64,000 nucleotides of DNA from Malachius bipustulatus (taxonomy: Eukaryota > Arthropoda > Insecta > Coleoptera > Melyridae). The stretch lies in NCBI GenBank assembly GCA_910589415.1, contig OU342638.1, positions 6,758,001-6,822,000 of the forward strand, given 5' to 3'. This document shows positions 1-10,597 of this stretch, piece after piece. Both the position numbers and the translations under genes were made by a program. The notes beneath the pieces are model-generated. The model was not told where the DNA came from, made no database searches, and was given only the letters and a program-made list of their open reading frames with translations. Numbering within the stretch: the first letter of the stretch is position 1; each line of letters starts with the position of its first letter.

Positions 1-234
1 CTATTGTTTTTCTAGTTGGTATTGTATAGCCTTTTCAAAAAAAACAAATAAGATTTTTGAATTTTTGTGACTCAACAAATTTTATTGGCAGCAAGTCTGT
101 GTACAATATTTCCAGTATCAGGTTGTGAGTTGTTTCTGTTCTTGAACTACTACATGGTTTCACAATGTAATTTGTGAAACTAAATGTAACTAAATCATTT
201 TCTATCAGTATATAACACAATAAATAAATATTAG

Positions 235-720
235 CTATCCTAAATAATATAAAAAACAAGTTAAATCAATAATTAAATAAAATGAAAATTCATGGTACAG
301 TGTGAATACAAAAATAACAAATGTCTTGAATTTAAAAAAATAATATGCAATCGAAAATCCAAATAAAAAATTCTTAAGAGTGTGATATTTTTCAAAGCAA
401 GGTATAATACATAAAGGCACATCACACTTTGCTCACGTGTAGGGAGTTTCCATTAGATTTTTGTGCTTCCCGCACATAACACTTCTCTTACATGGTGGCA
501 TTTTATTTTCTTCGTGAGCCTGATACATTAGAAAATGTCTCTCAATAAGGCGTAACGGTGAATGAGCATAATCAGGCTTACTACTAGTCAATGCTCGAGG
601 TTTTATCTTTTGATAGTTAGTGATTATTTGTTTTATGAGGGCTAACTGGAATTTCGTGAGTGGAATATTTTCCTCACCTGTAATTTTTTATAAAGTATGT
701 TTGTGCATTTAATAAACTCA
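235..720 (-). pseudogene. piggyBac transposase, C-terminal fragment (copy 1)
   Basis: Minus-strand translation gives the tail of a piggyBac (DDE_Tnp_1_7) transposase. A segment reading LTKFQLALIKQI is followed by the conserved ERHF motif (ERHFLMYQ), then the C-terminal cysteine-rich finger with spaced CxxC pairs ending in CDVPLCIIPCFEKYH. In-frame stops lie near positions 430 and 685-720, one of them inside the cysteine-rich region, so no functional protein is possible. Nothing recognisable of the catalytic DDD core is left; upstream (about 850-1100) the sequence changes to a retroelement protease. The 3' end and terminal repeat are not identifiable before the window edge. The family call rests on the cysteine finger and ERHF motif and is fairly firm. 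Confidence 0.75.
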
Positions 721-849
721 TGTCCAGGAAATGGAAAAATAATTTTTTGTATCATTTTATTGATTTTTTTTTTGACCACTCACCGGCAAATCAATTGGTT
801 CATCAAGTCGAAGGATATTTAAACTTCTTATATCAGGTCGTCCCAGGAC

Positions 850-1100
850 AGGTTTACACAACTCTCCGATTACATAAATATCAGATACTCTTATTAAAAT
901 GACACAATTTAGAACGAAAGATACCCAACAAATTTAACCTTCTGTCTGAAGGCTCGGTTATAGCAAGATTATTTTTACAAAGATTCTGAACGGCCTGATC
1001 ATTTAACATTCCCACTGGCATGCATGTTATATCACATCTGCACCCGAATCAACTAGAAAGTTAAATGACCTATTTAATTCAGGGATTCTCAAGGATATAA
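850..1100 (-). pseudogene. gypsy-type aspartic protease remnant
   Basis: On the minus strand the frame contains FNFLVDSGADV, the active-site loop (DSG) of a retroviral-like aspartic protease, as in Ty3/gypsy polyproteins. A stop and a frameshift follow immediately. After the shift the reading continues for about 30 residues (PVGMLNDQAV, then NNLAITEPSDRRL) before being lost. An in-frame TAA also lies about 28 codons upstream, just after the tandem coding repeats at 1120-1470. It is a short decayed fragment, and its direct continuity with those repeats suggests both came from one gag-protease region. Family assignment rests only on the active-site loop. Confidence 0.5.
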
Positions 1101-1119
1101 TGTATTCCAACTTTTACAG

Positions 1120-1470
1120 TGACTCCTTCCTGTTCAGTCGGCCGTTTTTACCCTGACCGACCTCATCAGATGCCTGGTGTGAAGGCCCAGGCTCACCAGG
1201 CCCAACTTTGGTCGCGCCTCCCTGATCCATATCCTGCTTTTCCATTTCCTGGTGTGAAGGCCCAGGCTCACCAGGCCCAACTTCGGTAGCGACTTCCTCA
1301 TCCATATCCTGCCTTTCCATTTCCTGGTGTGAAGTCCAACTTCGGTCGCCAGCGCGGTCGTGCCTTCCTGATCCGTATCCTTTCTTTCCATTTCCTGGTG
1401 TGAAGGCCCAGGCTCACCAGGCTCAACTTCGGTCGCCTGCGCGGTCGCGCCTCCTTTGTCGAGCATCTGA
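1120..1470 (-). repeat. tandem coding repeat, 75-81 bp units, about 4 copies
   Basis: Minus-strand units of about 25 residues, typified by EMERQDMDEEVATEVGPGEP followed by GPSHQ, are repeated about four times with internal length variants (an extra ALATEV segment in one copy). Copies are in two different frames because one unit carries a net frameshift. The upstream edge abuts a copia motif (NLFSVSQMLDKG) and the downstream edge runs into a gypsy-like protease. The repeat therefore marks the junction of two unrelated retroelements. It is acidic and proline/glycine-rich with no known fold. Confidence 0.8.
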
Positions 1471-2684
1471 CTAACTGAAAATAAATTGAAAGTCAAACGA
1501 GGTACATACAGTACATTTTTCAGGACTACTTTATTCCAACTTTCTCCATTAAATGCTTCAAGTTCAACGTCTCCTGTTCCTAGTCCTTCAAGTTCGGAGG
1601 CATCTCCTATCAGAATTTTTATGGATTCTTCTAATTTTTGATAGTTAGTTAACCATTGTCGTTTGAATGTCAGTTAGTTAACCATTGTCGTTTGAATGTC
1701 ATGTGTTGAGTGGCTCCACTGTCTTGGTACCATGTCATGCTTTCTGACTTCAAATTACTCATGCTTGCAGTTGAAAGTCCAATGCTAATAAATACACGAC
1801 GATTTGAGATGCTCGAATCATGTTTTCTTGACTTTTCTTCTGAGTTGTAGGCTGTTTTGGAGCATTCTTTCGCATAGTGACCCTTTTGGCCGCAAATGTT
1901 GCATCGGTACTTGTTCTTACAATATTCAATGTACTTGGCACATGGTTTTCCTTTACAATATTTCATTACGTGACCCAATTTTTCACATTTGTGGCATTCA
2001 TAAGTGGACTTTCCTTGAGAGCTTCTTCTTTCTTGATCAGGTTGTCTCCAATTTTTCTTTTCTGGTTTTGTAAATAGAGCGTTTTGACTTTTTGACTTTC
2101 TTTCTATTTCATCGATCCTTTCTTCTTCCATACGTAGACGTTCAATTAATGTTTTCAAATTCTTATCGACTGGACTTGCATTATCCCATGAAGTACGAAA
2201 ATGATAACTCTCCAAGTATTCGAGTGATAATCCAGGATTCTTTTACTTTTTCACCTTCTGCTTCAAGTTGTTCAGCGAACTGCACCAACGCCAAACAGTT
2301 TTCAACCACCGACTTACCAGTATTATAATTATAACTAAAAAAGTGTTTTTGCAACCCTTCAATAGTCAAATCAGATTTCCTACCATACATAGTTTCTAAT
2401 TTCTGTACCATTAAGTATGCTGATTTGCAGTTAACAATTTTTGTCGCAATGTCACTACTTACATTTAAATCTATAAAGATTCTTGCTTCAAGATCCTGTT
2501 TATTCCAGGGTATAACTGTTGCAGCATTCTCATTGCCTTCAGGTTTAACAATAACTCCAGTAGCTACATCAAATAAACCCTTGGCTTGTAAGGCTAAATC
2601 TAATTTAAATTTACAAGAAATGTAATTCGACTTTCCTCGACTATTTTCGGACAAGGTTTCTAACTGTATCTTAATTGAATCCAT
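1440..2684 (-). pseudogene. Ty1/copia gag-protease fragment
   Basis: Gag starts at the ATG at 2684 (MDSIKIQLETL) with the UBN2-type copia gag domain (about residues 1-150). A one-base frameshift near 2215 moves the frame to the zinc-knuckle region: CHKCEKLGHVMKYC and CNICGQKGHYAKEC. Then comes the copia protease active site WYQDSGATQHMT, and further on the pre-integrase motif YVPRLTFNLFSVSQMLDKG. A 29-bp tandem duplication (1643-1700) breaks the frame just after the protease motif. Downstream integrase, reverse transcriptase and RNase H are missing: after MLDKG the sequence switches to unrelated tandem repeats. Leader, primer-binding site and probable LTR lie to the right (3490-3800). It is an inactive 5' half of a copia element. 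Confidence 0.9.
1643..1700. repeat. 29-bp perfect tandem duplication in copia protease
   Basis: Two identical 29-bp copies (1643-1671 and 1672-1700) lie head to tail. Removing one copy would make the copia reading frame continuous from the protease motif into the pre-integrase region, so this duplication is a specific inactivating lesion. Confidence 0.95.
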
Positions 2685-2861
2685 TTTTGTTACAAACAGT
2701 TGCTCAGTATTATAAATAGAACAGATCTGATAAGCAATAAATCACAATAAATCACTAACTGATTTCAATAAGTCCAATATTTACAGTAAATTATAATTCA
2801 TTTCATTTTCATTCATAACATTCATGAAATTAATAAATTTTTATTGTTACCTTTCAAGTTT

Positions 2862-3093
2862 TTTTTTTTTTTAAGGGGGAGTATCGGTCTTCCCTATGTA
2901 GGTAAGACATAGTCGCTCCACACCGGTAATATGGGTTTGAAGGTTCTTGCTCATACTCCCAGCCTCAAGTATGCCAAATAAATAGTAGAACGGACAATAC
3001 ACCCAGAGCTTCACCGAGAATCGAACTCAGTCCGACGGATCCAACGATCAAGCAGTTCTCGCTACTTAACCGCGAGGCCACGCTAGGCTCTAA
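2862..3093 (-). mobile_element. tRNA-derived SINE with poly-A tail and target duplication
   Basis: On the minus strand a body of about 230 bp begins with a tRNA-like region. A GTGGCCTCGCGGTTAAG stretch resembles the pol III A box, and about 50 nt later GAGTTCGATTCTC matches the B box. A unique, non-tRNA part follows, and the body ends in a poly-A tract (T run 2862-2872 on the plus strand). It is flanked by an 11-bp direct repeat, CTTTCAAGTTT, at 2851-2861 and 3094-3104. This is the expected structure of a LINE-mobilised SINE inserted after the copia element, between its gag and primer-binding site. The anticodon arm is too diverged for me to name the parent tRNA. Confidence 0.85.
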
Positions 3094-3491
3094 CTTTCAA
3101 GTTTCAATTATTCATTCAGTGATGACTGATGACTTTTGTACTGACAGCTTTCTTCTTCTTTTTACTATTTATTATCTTACAGACAGATTTTGTTCTGTTA
3201 CCCCGAATATGACAGGTCGACTTATGTAGTGGCAGGTTACAGACGACAATTCATAACTGACAGCTGACAATTCATCAACGGACCCGCTTCTCTTGTTGAC
3301 AGTTGGTTGGTAGTACTGCTGCTGGCCTTGGCTGACCGATTGCTGACACGCTGACAGACAGAGATAGCAGACTCGCTGACACTGACTGGGAGGGGACTGG
3401 ACTGGGATGTTTTTCTCTTCCAAAATGTTTGACTTTCTCCGGTTTGTTTTTTTTCAATTTTCACTTTCACACATACAGTATGCCCTTGTGA

Positions 3492-3506
3492 CCTGGGCCC
3501 ATAACC
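3492..3506 (-). other. copia primer-binding site (initiator tRNA-Met internal type)
   Basis: Minus strand reads GGTTATGGGCCCAGG, the internal initiator tRNA-Met sequence used by copia-group elements as a half-tRNA primer. It sits upstream of the copia gag in the same orientation, about 800 bp away; about 240 bp of that gap is the later SINE with its target duplication. Confidence 0.75.
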
Positions 3507-3510
3507 TTTT

Positions 3511-3797
3511 GTGGATTTTTGTCTCGCAATAAATGGGCAAAGTGAAAGTGAGACTGGTTTGAGATGATTTTAATGTAAAATGATAACAAAATAGATAATA
3601 ACAAAAAGCGCCTGAAACAATAGGCACATTAGTAAAATACATACCTATACCATAATAAATTAATTAACATACCTTTTGTTAATGCTTTCTATACTCACAC
3701 ATAACTTACTAGTCTTACTACTTACTTTTACTTACAGTACTTGCACTTCTTGCAGACATGATCATAATGATAGAGTGAGATAAGATAGCACACACAA
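3511..3797 (-). repeat. probable copia 5' LTR
   Basis: The stretch just upstream of the primer-binding site (minus orientation) would end ...AATCCACA and could start TGTGTGCTATC near 3797, giving a typical TG...CA LTR of about 285 bp. No second copy is in the window, so the outer boundary is inferred only. Confidence 0.4.
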
Positions 3798-3949
3798 TAC
3801 CAATTTAAAGAATATATTTTTCTACTACCAACTTTACCCTTTAAGGACTAACTTTTTTCAATTATTATTTACGTCTCAGACGGGAAAAATTGCAATGGCA
3901 GGTAGACGGTTGACGGATATATTCGACATCACAAATTTATAATAAAACC

Positions 3950-5790
3950 AACCAATCTCACTACAAACTGGTGACTAATCTCTACTGCGAAATAAACTTC
4001 GTAAAAAAACTCTTTAAAAATTATCAAGTATGTTTTAAAGCAAGGAAAAATGCATAATCCGACGTTGCATTCACAGCACATGTATCTCGATTCCTTCCTT
4101 TTTTTCTGACCTTTTTTAGTCTGAGCACAAACTAAACATCTTCTTGATGGGTTTTGGCTTTTGGAAGTAGCTGGCACTATTGCTGGAAAGTGTCTTCCAG
4201 TCAGTCGTGTAGCATCTAGCTCTTGAATTCGAGATGGAATGGTATTCCTGGTAGTATGATTCCTGAAAATTTAAACTATTAGATAACTAAATGCGGTGCA
4301 TATACAAAGAAGAAACCTTTCTAATAATTGTTGAATAAGGTTTAGTTGAAACTTTGCAAGCGGGACCTTTACAGGGACTTTGGTTAGAAACATTGCATGG
4401 GCATTTAGCAAGGAAATGTCCAGAACGTGAAAAAATAGCTTTTTGTACCATTTGGTGCTTTTGCGCATTCAAGCAATGCTGCTTATCATCATATCCGTTC
4501 GGTCCACAGCTCCCATCGGTTCATTATATTTCACAATGCATAAAGGTTTTTCTATAGGTCTATTGGTGATTCTATCAAGTTTGTCAGATGTGACTAGAGT
4601 ATTTTCGTGCATACTTGTAATCATGGAGACATCCCTACGGTCTTTCCATTTTATCACCAAGAGATTCTCGCTGCTCCTTCAATCTATTTCTCCTTTTTGG
4701 AGCTTATTTTTGAGAAGTGGCATGTGCTTCCGATTTGCCCTGACAGTGCCACAAGAGTTTGTATTTTTTTCAAACAGATAAGTCGAAAATATGGGACTGC
4801 TATAATAATTATCTGTAAAGAGCGTACGCCCTTTGTTAATGTATGGCTCCATCAGAGTAGCGACAATTGACCCTGAAGAACTCAACCCTTTCACTTCTTT
4901 CACTTGAATAGAAGTTTGTTTACCAATATAGACCACAAAGTCCAAAACAATTCCAGTTTCGCAGTCACATAAAACGTATAATTTTATACCGAATCGATGA
5001 CGTTTTGTCTTGATGTACTGTTTGAAGCTGAGACGTCCTTTAAACAGAATCATACTCTCGTTTATCACGAGATTTTGAAAAGAATGAAAACATGTCTGCA
5101 GCCTTGTTTTACATTTTTGTAATAATAATTTTTCTATTTTGTACAGCCTGTTGTTGGAAGGTGCATTTTCATTATTAACAAAATGCAAGTATCTTTTAAT
5201 TTGCAAGTACCTATCTCTAGGCATTTGCTTGCTGAATATTGGAGAGCTAAGCAATACATCCTTTGACCAATATTCCTTTATATCAAGCTTTTTATTACGT
5301 GACATTAGCATTGTCAAAGAAATGAAAATCTGAAATTCAGCCAAGTTCAAGTCCTTCCATTTCTGTGCATTTTGCTGATGGGCGTAACGGTTAGTTTCTG
5401 TAATTATTAGTTCCGCCATCTCTTCAGTGAATATTTCTAAGAAAAAATCAATTTCTTTTGAATTTTGGTCCAAAGTACCTCCCTGCATTCCACATGCAGT
5501 GTCATCAAACTGGTGTACCTTCGGTTGAAAATTATTATTTGTCCATGATATATTTATATCACTCCTATCTTTTTCAACCATTTCCAAAAACTCTTCATTA
5601 TTCTCTGGATGTGTGTCGTTTTTCAGTTTAGTTTTTTTACCTGCTGTTTCATTTGTGTCTTCTTCCACATCACTGCTACTTATTCCCTCATCCGAAGATT
5701 CACTAATGTCGCTCTCCAGTTCATTCTCACTACCACTTTCAATATATGGCTCTTCTTCAACATCACTAACTCTGTCTACTGTAACCGCCC
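3950..5790 (-). pseudogene. piggyBac transposase, nearly full-length but dead (copy 2)
   Basis: One minus-strand frame runs from an acidic N-terminus (about 5785) through the piggyBac core to the C-terminal cysteine finger (CLVCAQTKKG, then CCECNVGLCIFPCF). Conserved blocks include MPRDRYLQIKRYLHF, INESMILFKGRL, KRHRFGIKLYVLCDCETG, LFTDNYYSSP and GAVDRTDMMIS. Of the three catalytic aspartates, the second (FTDNYYS) and third (AVDRTDM) are present. The first is Asn (codon 5060-5062, INESM where the family has DESM). Three in-frame stops are visible at 4681-4679 (TGA), 4471-4469 (TGA) and 4273-4271 (TAA), with no frameshift. The left edge near 3837 starts CCCTTTAAGGAC, close to the piggyBac-type terminus seen at 9782-9795. 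No convincing matching right terminus was found. Confidence 0.92.
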
Positions 5791-5890
5791 ACCCCCCTGG
5801 CCATGTGATCTCTAGGAATTTGGAACCCCTCGTTGTCTCGTCCTTCGTAGTTTACCCTCAGTTCGTAAGATGGGGTTGCAGAGATTAACT

Positions 5891-7290
5891 AAACAGAGAA
5901 ATAAAACAAACAAATTCATATAACACCTATATTACTGCTCTTATTTGAATTTAATTACACCTTTTTGAATTATTTACCTTTTTGGAATTAATTATTTACA
6001 ATACATATTTTTATTTATTTCAAACTTTTATTTGATTTATGTAATTTAAGTGATATGGAATTACGTAACGCTTCTCAAATATTATGTTTATTGACATTTT
6101 ACTCCAGGAGATCCCTTTTGTCGGGCTGATTTATGGGTCCTATTCACTGGAGTAGAGACCTGTTTCGCTTTCGCTTTCTAAGCCATTCACATTCCACTTT
6201 TACAACCATTGTTGTTTGTTGCAGCTGTCCCGACTAGATTTCGACTCTTACTTTCAGATGACAGGGTTGCCAAATGGGGTGTTGTCTGAAGTTCAGTGAT
6301 TTTATTTTAATTACATAAATTAAGTTGCAACTTGGTCGCGTGGGACCAGTGCACTGATCTTTAACCCTTGTAGATTTGATTTTGGTGGTGGAAGTCCTTA
6401 AGACAGGATTGGAAACACAGACTGACGGCGCTACTACTATATACTCTAATTACGATACCTACTCTAAATATGATACTTTCTAGCCGCTGTGTTTTAGGGT
6501 TGGTGGCTTATGATTGCGGAATAACTCATTACGGAAGGAGAACCGCGAGCTCCCGAACTTATTTTGTACTGAAATAACAAAATGGCTCACAAGAAAATAC
6601 ACAGACCATTCTCTTCCCTGTCAATTAGTGCCATTCACATACATTCATTGTGCCACATTCCGACTTCGTTGCTGGCCACAGCAGTCGATGGTCTCCAATG
6701 AGTCTTTTGCCCTATCAGATTGTGTGTGTTTAAGAGAATAGATGCACCCCCTTGTACTGAACTAATTTGTTATCAGGTACTGTACCTGATACTCCTGTAC
6801 TCCTGTAACAGGAGTATGTGTCTCGATTGAATGTTCGTATGGATCTGATCATCTTTGACTCAGTCCTGTTCTCTCTTTCATAACAATTTATTATACAATA
6901 CATAAGAAAAATTCCCAATCAGATTATCAAATTTATGCAATTAAATTAAATTCTGAATTCTTTGATTTTGGTTTTGATTTTGGTCTGAAAAGTGATCTTA
7001 TCCCTGTTGCCTTTTCCTTGCCCCTTGAATTCTTTCGTTTTCCTATCTTTTGAGATTTTACCTCCCTTACATTTTTTGTGATCTTTTTACCCCTGTGATT
7101 CTTTCGGATTTGATTTGAAAAGGTATTTTGAATTTTAATTTGAGAAACGTTGCAACCATACAGACAGGTCCTTGCAGATTCGTAGATCTGGTTCCTGTGA
7201 CAAAAGAAAGAAATATCAACGAGAGCAGTAACTATAATAAAGAGCTAAATTCAATATTTACAAATTTAAGTTTAACAATTTATTTTCACC
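5891..7290. other. unassigned region
   Basis: No long ORF with recognisable motifs on either strand. Contents are AT-rich sequence and a small inverted motif near 6795-6820 (CTCCTGTAACAGGAG). I could not assign it to an element. Confidence 0.5.
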
Positions 7291-7574
7291 TGTAACATTA
7301 GGTTTCCTAGTGGAGGAAACGGTGGCTGGTCCTAGTGGAGGGACGGGGTTCCTCTCTCGCTCGGCCGGGTCGGTTAGACTCGGTACGGCAGCCGGAACTG
7401 ACGACATGGCAACATGGTCCGCCTTCTGGGGAGTCCGTCTTCTCTTCTTGGGAAAAACAGGTGTTTTAGTGGCACTTTTACTTGTCTTGCTTGGTTTCGC
7501 AACTGTCTCTTACTCATGATGAGATTCTCACTTATTTAGGAGACTTGGTTGGTAGGTTCAAAAGGTACTTATTA

Positions 7575-7694
7575 TCCGGTTCACGAAGCCAACAGATAAT
7601 AAGCGTGGGTAAAAAGTGTCGGAAAAGATCCGGTTCGGTAGCCACAGATCTTAGAGAGGTAGGTAGGAGATCTCCGGTTCACGAAGCCAACAGA
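7575..7694. repeat. short repeated motif TCCGGTTCACGAAGCC, three copies
   Basis: A 22-bp sequence beginning TCCGGTTCACGAAGCC occurs exactly at 7575-7596 and 7673-7694. A diverged copy (TCCGGTTCGGTAGCCACAGA) lies between them at 7629-7648. Spacings are 54 and 44 bp. The GC content of 7290-7760 is clearly higher than its surroundings. On the minus strand 7291-7508 is open and Lys/Ser/Pro-rich, with splice-like edges, but no homology is evident. Confidence 0.7.
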
Positions 7695-7760
7695 GATTAC
7701 GGGTACAAGACAGATAGATCAAGAATCAATCCGTTAACAAATCTCGGCGGTCTTATGTAG

Positions 7761-9050
7761 TCGCTGAACCCCTTCTCTCTCTACATTCCATTGTATGTTA
7801 AAGTAGGTCACCCATGTCGCTTTCTCTTCCTTTATCTCATACAGTTTATCCTGGGTTTTCTATGATTTCCCTTCACGTGATTCATTCAAATTTCCCCAGT
7901 GAGAATTTTATTGCATTTTTTTTTGATCGTCAATTTTTCAATAAATTTTATGAGTATGTGTAATATAAATTTCATTATTGAAAATGAACAATTTTTTATT
8001 ATTTCGAAGTACCTACAAGAAAAATATGCACACATAGGAATACTAAAAAAAAAACAAACATATATACAGTGTGTCTAACGTAAGTTGGAGTCATATGGAA
8101 AAAAGTTATTCTCCATAAAAAGTTGTACTTGATCTGAAACCTAAAACGAAATAGCTAATCAGACAAAAAATCAGATTTTTGCAGTCGTATACGAGCTTAA
8201 TCAAAAAACACGAATCTTGCCAAAGAGTAAATACATACCTTTATTTTTGACAATATCAATAAATAATAATAAATGTTATTGGAAACAGTTGATCAGATTT
8301 GAAAACAATATTAAAATAAATGCAGCTAGTAAAAAACTTTTTCCAAATTGGAAAATAAAAAAAGTTTTCCATATAACTCCGCAACTTACGTATAAATAAA
8401 ATAATGCTAATTTCAAGAATTATATTTATCTACATATTATATATTACACCCCATATATGTATACCGATTCAAATTTCATCTCAATCGGTTTATCTCGCAA
8501 TCCTCTAGCTGCTGACACTTTTCCGGTTTCGATATCATTTATTTCAAGGAAGTTGCTTTGTAATTTAGACATTATATCCGGTGGAAGTTTTCAACGCAGT
8601 TGCTTTGTTGAAATGTTTAAATCTCCGTTTTTCTTACTATTTAATGAGATTTTCAGTTACTTAAGCTTCTCCCTGGATAGTATTATTACTTGTTGATAAC
8701 CTGCCTTAATTTCATAAACTTTGATAAGGTAGTTTTTCACGAGCAAGCCGTTTTGTTCTGAAGTTTTCATTTCTATTGAATTTTCCTGAGATTTTCTTCG
8801 TGATATGGATCAGACGTAGTTATTTAAATGATTTGTAATTCATATGGTGTTGGTAGGTATTTGCTGCATTACTTCTGGGCATGTAACTTATTAAAGGTTT
8901 CCTATTTTCCGGCATTTTCTCTATCTAGGCGCATTATGTCTGGAAATACTGATTACATATCTTAATTGGGTGCTGACTGGTAACTTCCCGAGTTTTCTTA
9001 TGTTTCGAATAAGTTGATTTTGAAAATTTACGGGGCTGTATTTCTGGTTG
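7761..9050. other. unassigned region with a TA-CAGTGTG start
   Basis: AT-rich and without coding signal. At 8064-8075 TA is followed by CAGTGTGTC, resembling the ends of the TA-flanked CAGGGTG elements elsewhere in the window. No right end could be found. Confidence 0.4.
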
Positions 9051-9051
9051 C

Positions 9052-9228
9052 CTACCGATGATACTCATATTCGAATTTTACGGAGTTTACCTTTGTCGAA
9101 AATGTGCATGCATCACCTACAGCTTCCATAATAGTTTGTATTTCGTTCTGGTCTAATCCATAAACATTATTATTAAACTTATTTCTTTTCTGCCTGGACG
9201 GACCCGCGGTTTCATCACCCGACGCCAT
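9052..9228 (-). CDS. possible piggyBac-type transposase N-terminal fragment
   Basis: A short ORF from an ATG in good context (AAAATGG, 9228-9226) reads MASGDETAGPSRQKRNKF and then LDQNEIQTIMEAV. This acidic/basic start followed by an NEIQTIMEA helix resembles N-termini of piggyBac-like transposases. It directly precedes, in the right orientation, a terminal region with a TTAA/CCCTTT end at 9782-9799. It stops after about 58 residues and the catalytic core is absent. The call depends on context more than on motifs, so it is weak. Confidence 0.3.
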   Translation of the reverse strand: MASGDETAGPSRQKRNKFNNNVYGLDQNEIQTIMEAVGDACTFSTKVNSVKFEYEYHR

Positions 9229-9277
9229 TTTAAAAGATGAAGATAACCCTAAATAATTCTTATAAGCGACCATGTGA

Positions 9278-9799
9278 TTTAACCATCTACACGGCGTGTG
9301 GTACGGGCGTCGGATATACGGATATATGCGACACTGCCGGATATAATCGACATGCGTCTGGTACAGGTTTTATTTCTCTGTCGGTTTATTTCGTCAGCCG
9401 TCTGCGGACACCTGAAATTTTATAAGAGTGTCGCATATATACGACATTAGTATACTGGGAATATTTAATGCATGTCGGATATATCCGACACCCGTCTGCC
9501 AGAAATTTCAATAGACGCCGACAGTGATGACGTCAGTGGGCGGAGCCAACGGCCAGGGTTCCATACAAACAAACGTTTGACGTTTACAGGTTTGCCAGCT
9601 CTGATGGAAGTTGTCTCGTCAAACATCAAAGCTCTTAATGAGACTTCAAGAAACTTCAAGAAAAAACACGACAACTGACAACAATGACCACGTGAAGGGT
9701 TTGTTTGTATGGAACCAGAACCGCTTAGCCCCGCCCTGTGACGTCACACTGACGGCGTCTATTGTCGGATAAAGCCGTCAGCCGTCCTTAAAGGGTTAA
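9278..9799. mobile_element. piggyBac-type terminal region with inverted subterminal repeats
   Basis: The right edge ends CCGTCCTTAAAGGG followed by TTAA (9796-9799), a piggyBac-style terminus and target. Imperfect inverted arms of about 65 bp lie at 9510-9574 and 9698-9763, both reading AATAGACGCCG...CAGTG outward to GTTCCATACAAACAAAC. A perfect 18-bp palindrome, TGTCGGATATATCCGACA, is at 9473-9490, with related CGGATATA/CGACA words at 9310-9360 and 9429-9446. A possible left terminus is TTAACC at 9278-9283. This could be a MITE or the 5' end of a deleted autonomous copy. Confidence 0.55.
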
Positions 9800-10145
9800 A
9801 CGTATTAGAAACTAATTCCACCATTAAGGGTGCTGGCGTTCAAATATTAATTAAACTTAATATACACCTTCAATAGTAGGTACCTCGATTGATGCAGGAC
9901 AGGGTAGAGAGATGGGTCTTGAAAAATTAAAAAGTTAATGTGTAAAAAATTACAAAAAAAAAAAATTACAAACATTACAAGACCAAATAGTAACAATAAA
10001 AATTGAGGAACCTGTATTGACAATATGTATGTTAAAACTACTCACGAGCTGACTGCCTCCAAGATTGCGCAGCTTTTCACTGATCATTATCCCCTTGTCT
10101 GTGCTTTAATTGTGAGAATAAATCTTACTTTGACTATCCTAAATT
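9800..10145. other. unassigned AT-rich spacer
   Basis: No coding potential or repeat structure recognised. Confidence 0.5.
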
Positions 10146-10597
10146 TAAAAAAACTTACAGAAACTTAATGACTGGTTCATTTCTAATAAATTAACAATTA
10201 ATATTAGGAAAACTGAATTCGTCACATTTGGTTGTTACTCAGATAGTGTGCCTGACACAATAAATATACACATGAATGGCTCAAATATCACTAGAAAAGA
10301 AAGCCTCAAATATCTGGGTGTACTTTTGGATTACAACCTTAGGTGGGACTTGCATGTTGACAATCTGGTTAATAAATGTAGATATTTTTTATACATATTA
10401 TGTAAAAAACTGAACTACCTTCCAAAAATAGTACTTGAAATGATATACAATGGATATGTTTATAGCTTGTTGAACTATGTAATTATAATATGGGGTGGAG
10501 CATATCCTACAGCACTAAAGAATTTGAAAAAATTACAAGAAAAATTTATTAATCTTTTGAAATCTGATAGTATTCCAAGTATTGAACAATTATTATA
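10146..10597 (+). pseudogene. LINE reverse transcriptase, C-terminal fragment
   Basis: The frame begins LQKLNDWFISNKLTINIRKTE and continues past KYLGVLLDYNLRWDLHVDNL to LLNYVIIIWGGAYPTALKNL. This is the thumb/post-palm region of a non-LTR retrotransposon polymerase: the 'LNPNKT'-like segment, then the LG(V/I)xLD motif. The start is a 5' truncation. The 3' side is cut by a TA-CAGGGTCC element at 10598, after which the frame is unrelated. No nuclease, YxDD motif or 3' tail remains. Clade is not determinable from this length. Confidence 0.7.

Noticed and set aside
3001..3093. A genuine tRNA gene on the minus strand
   Set aside because: Pol III boxes are present but no cloverleaf with acceptor pairing could be drawn, and the body, poly-A and target duplication show a SINE.
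4263..4305. A GT...TTTTCAG interval in piggyBac copy 2 that could be a 43-nt intron
   Set aside because: Splicing there creates TGA at the junction and shifts the frame, while unspliced sequence stays in one frame with a single TAA. Treated as plain decay.
6514..6741. 75-codon plus-strand ORF in the unassigned 6-kb region
   Set aside because: No motif, composition like its non-coding surroundings.
7291..7508. Minus-strand open segment with CAG acceptor-like and GTGAAA donor-like edges
   Set aside because: Lys/Ser/Pro-rich without family motif or partner exons; kept only as a remark.
7310..7519. ORF ending in a hydrophobic helix-like segment
   Set aside because: GTG start, no homology, overlaps an equally open opposite frame; no evidence for a membrane protein.
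9052..9798. Host gene with promoter next to it
   Set aside because: The short ORF sits exactly next to piggyBac-type termini and stops early; a transposon fragment is the simpler explanation.
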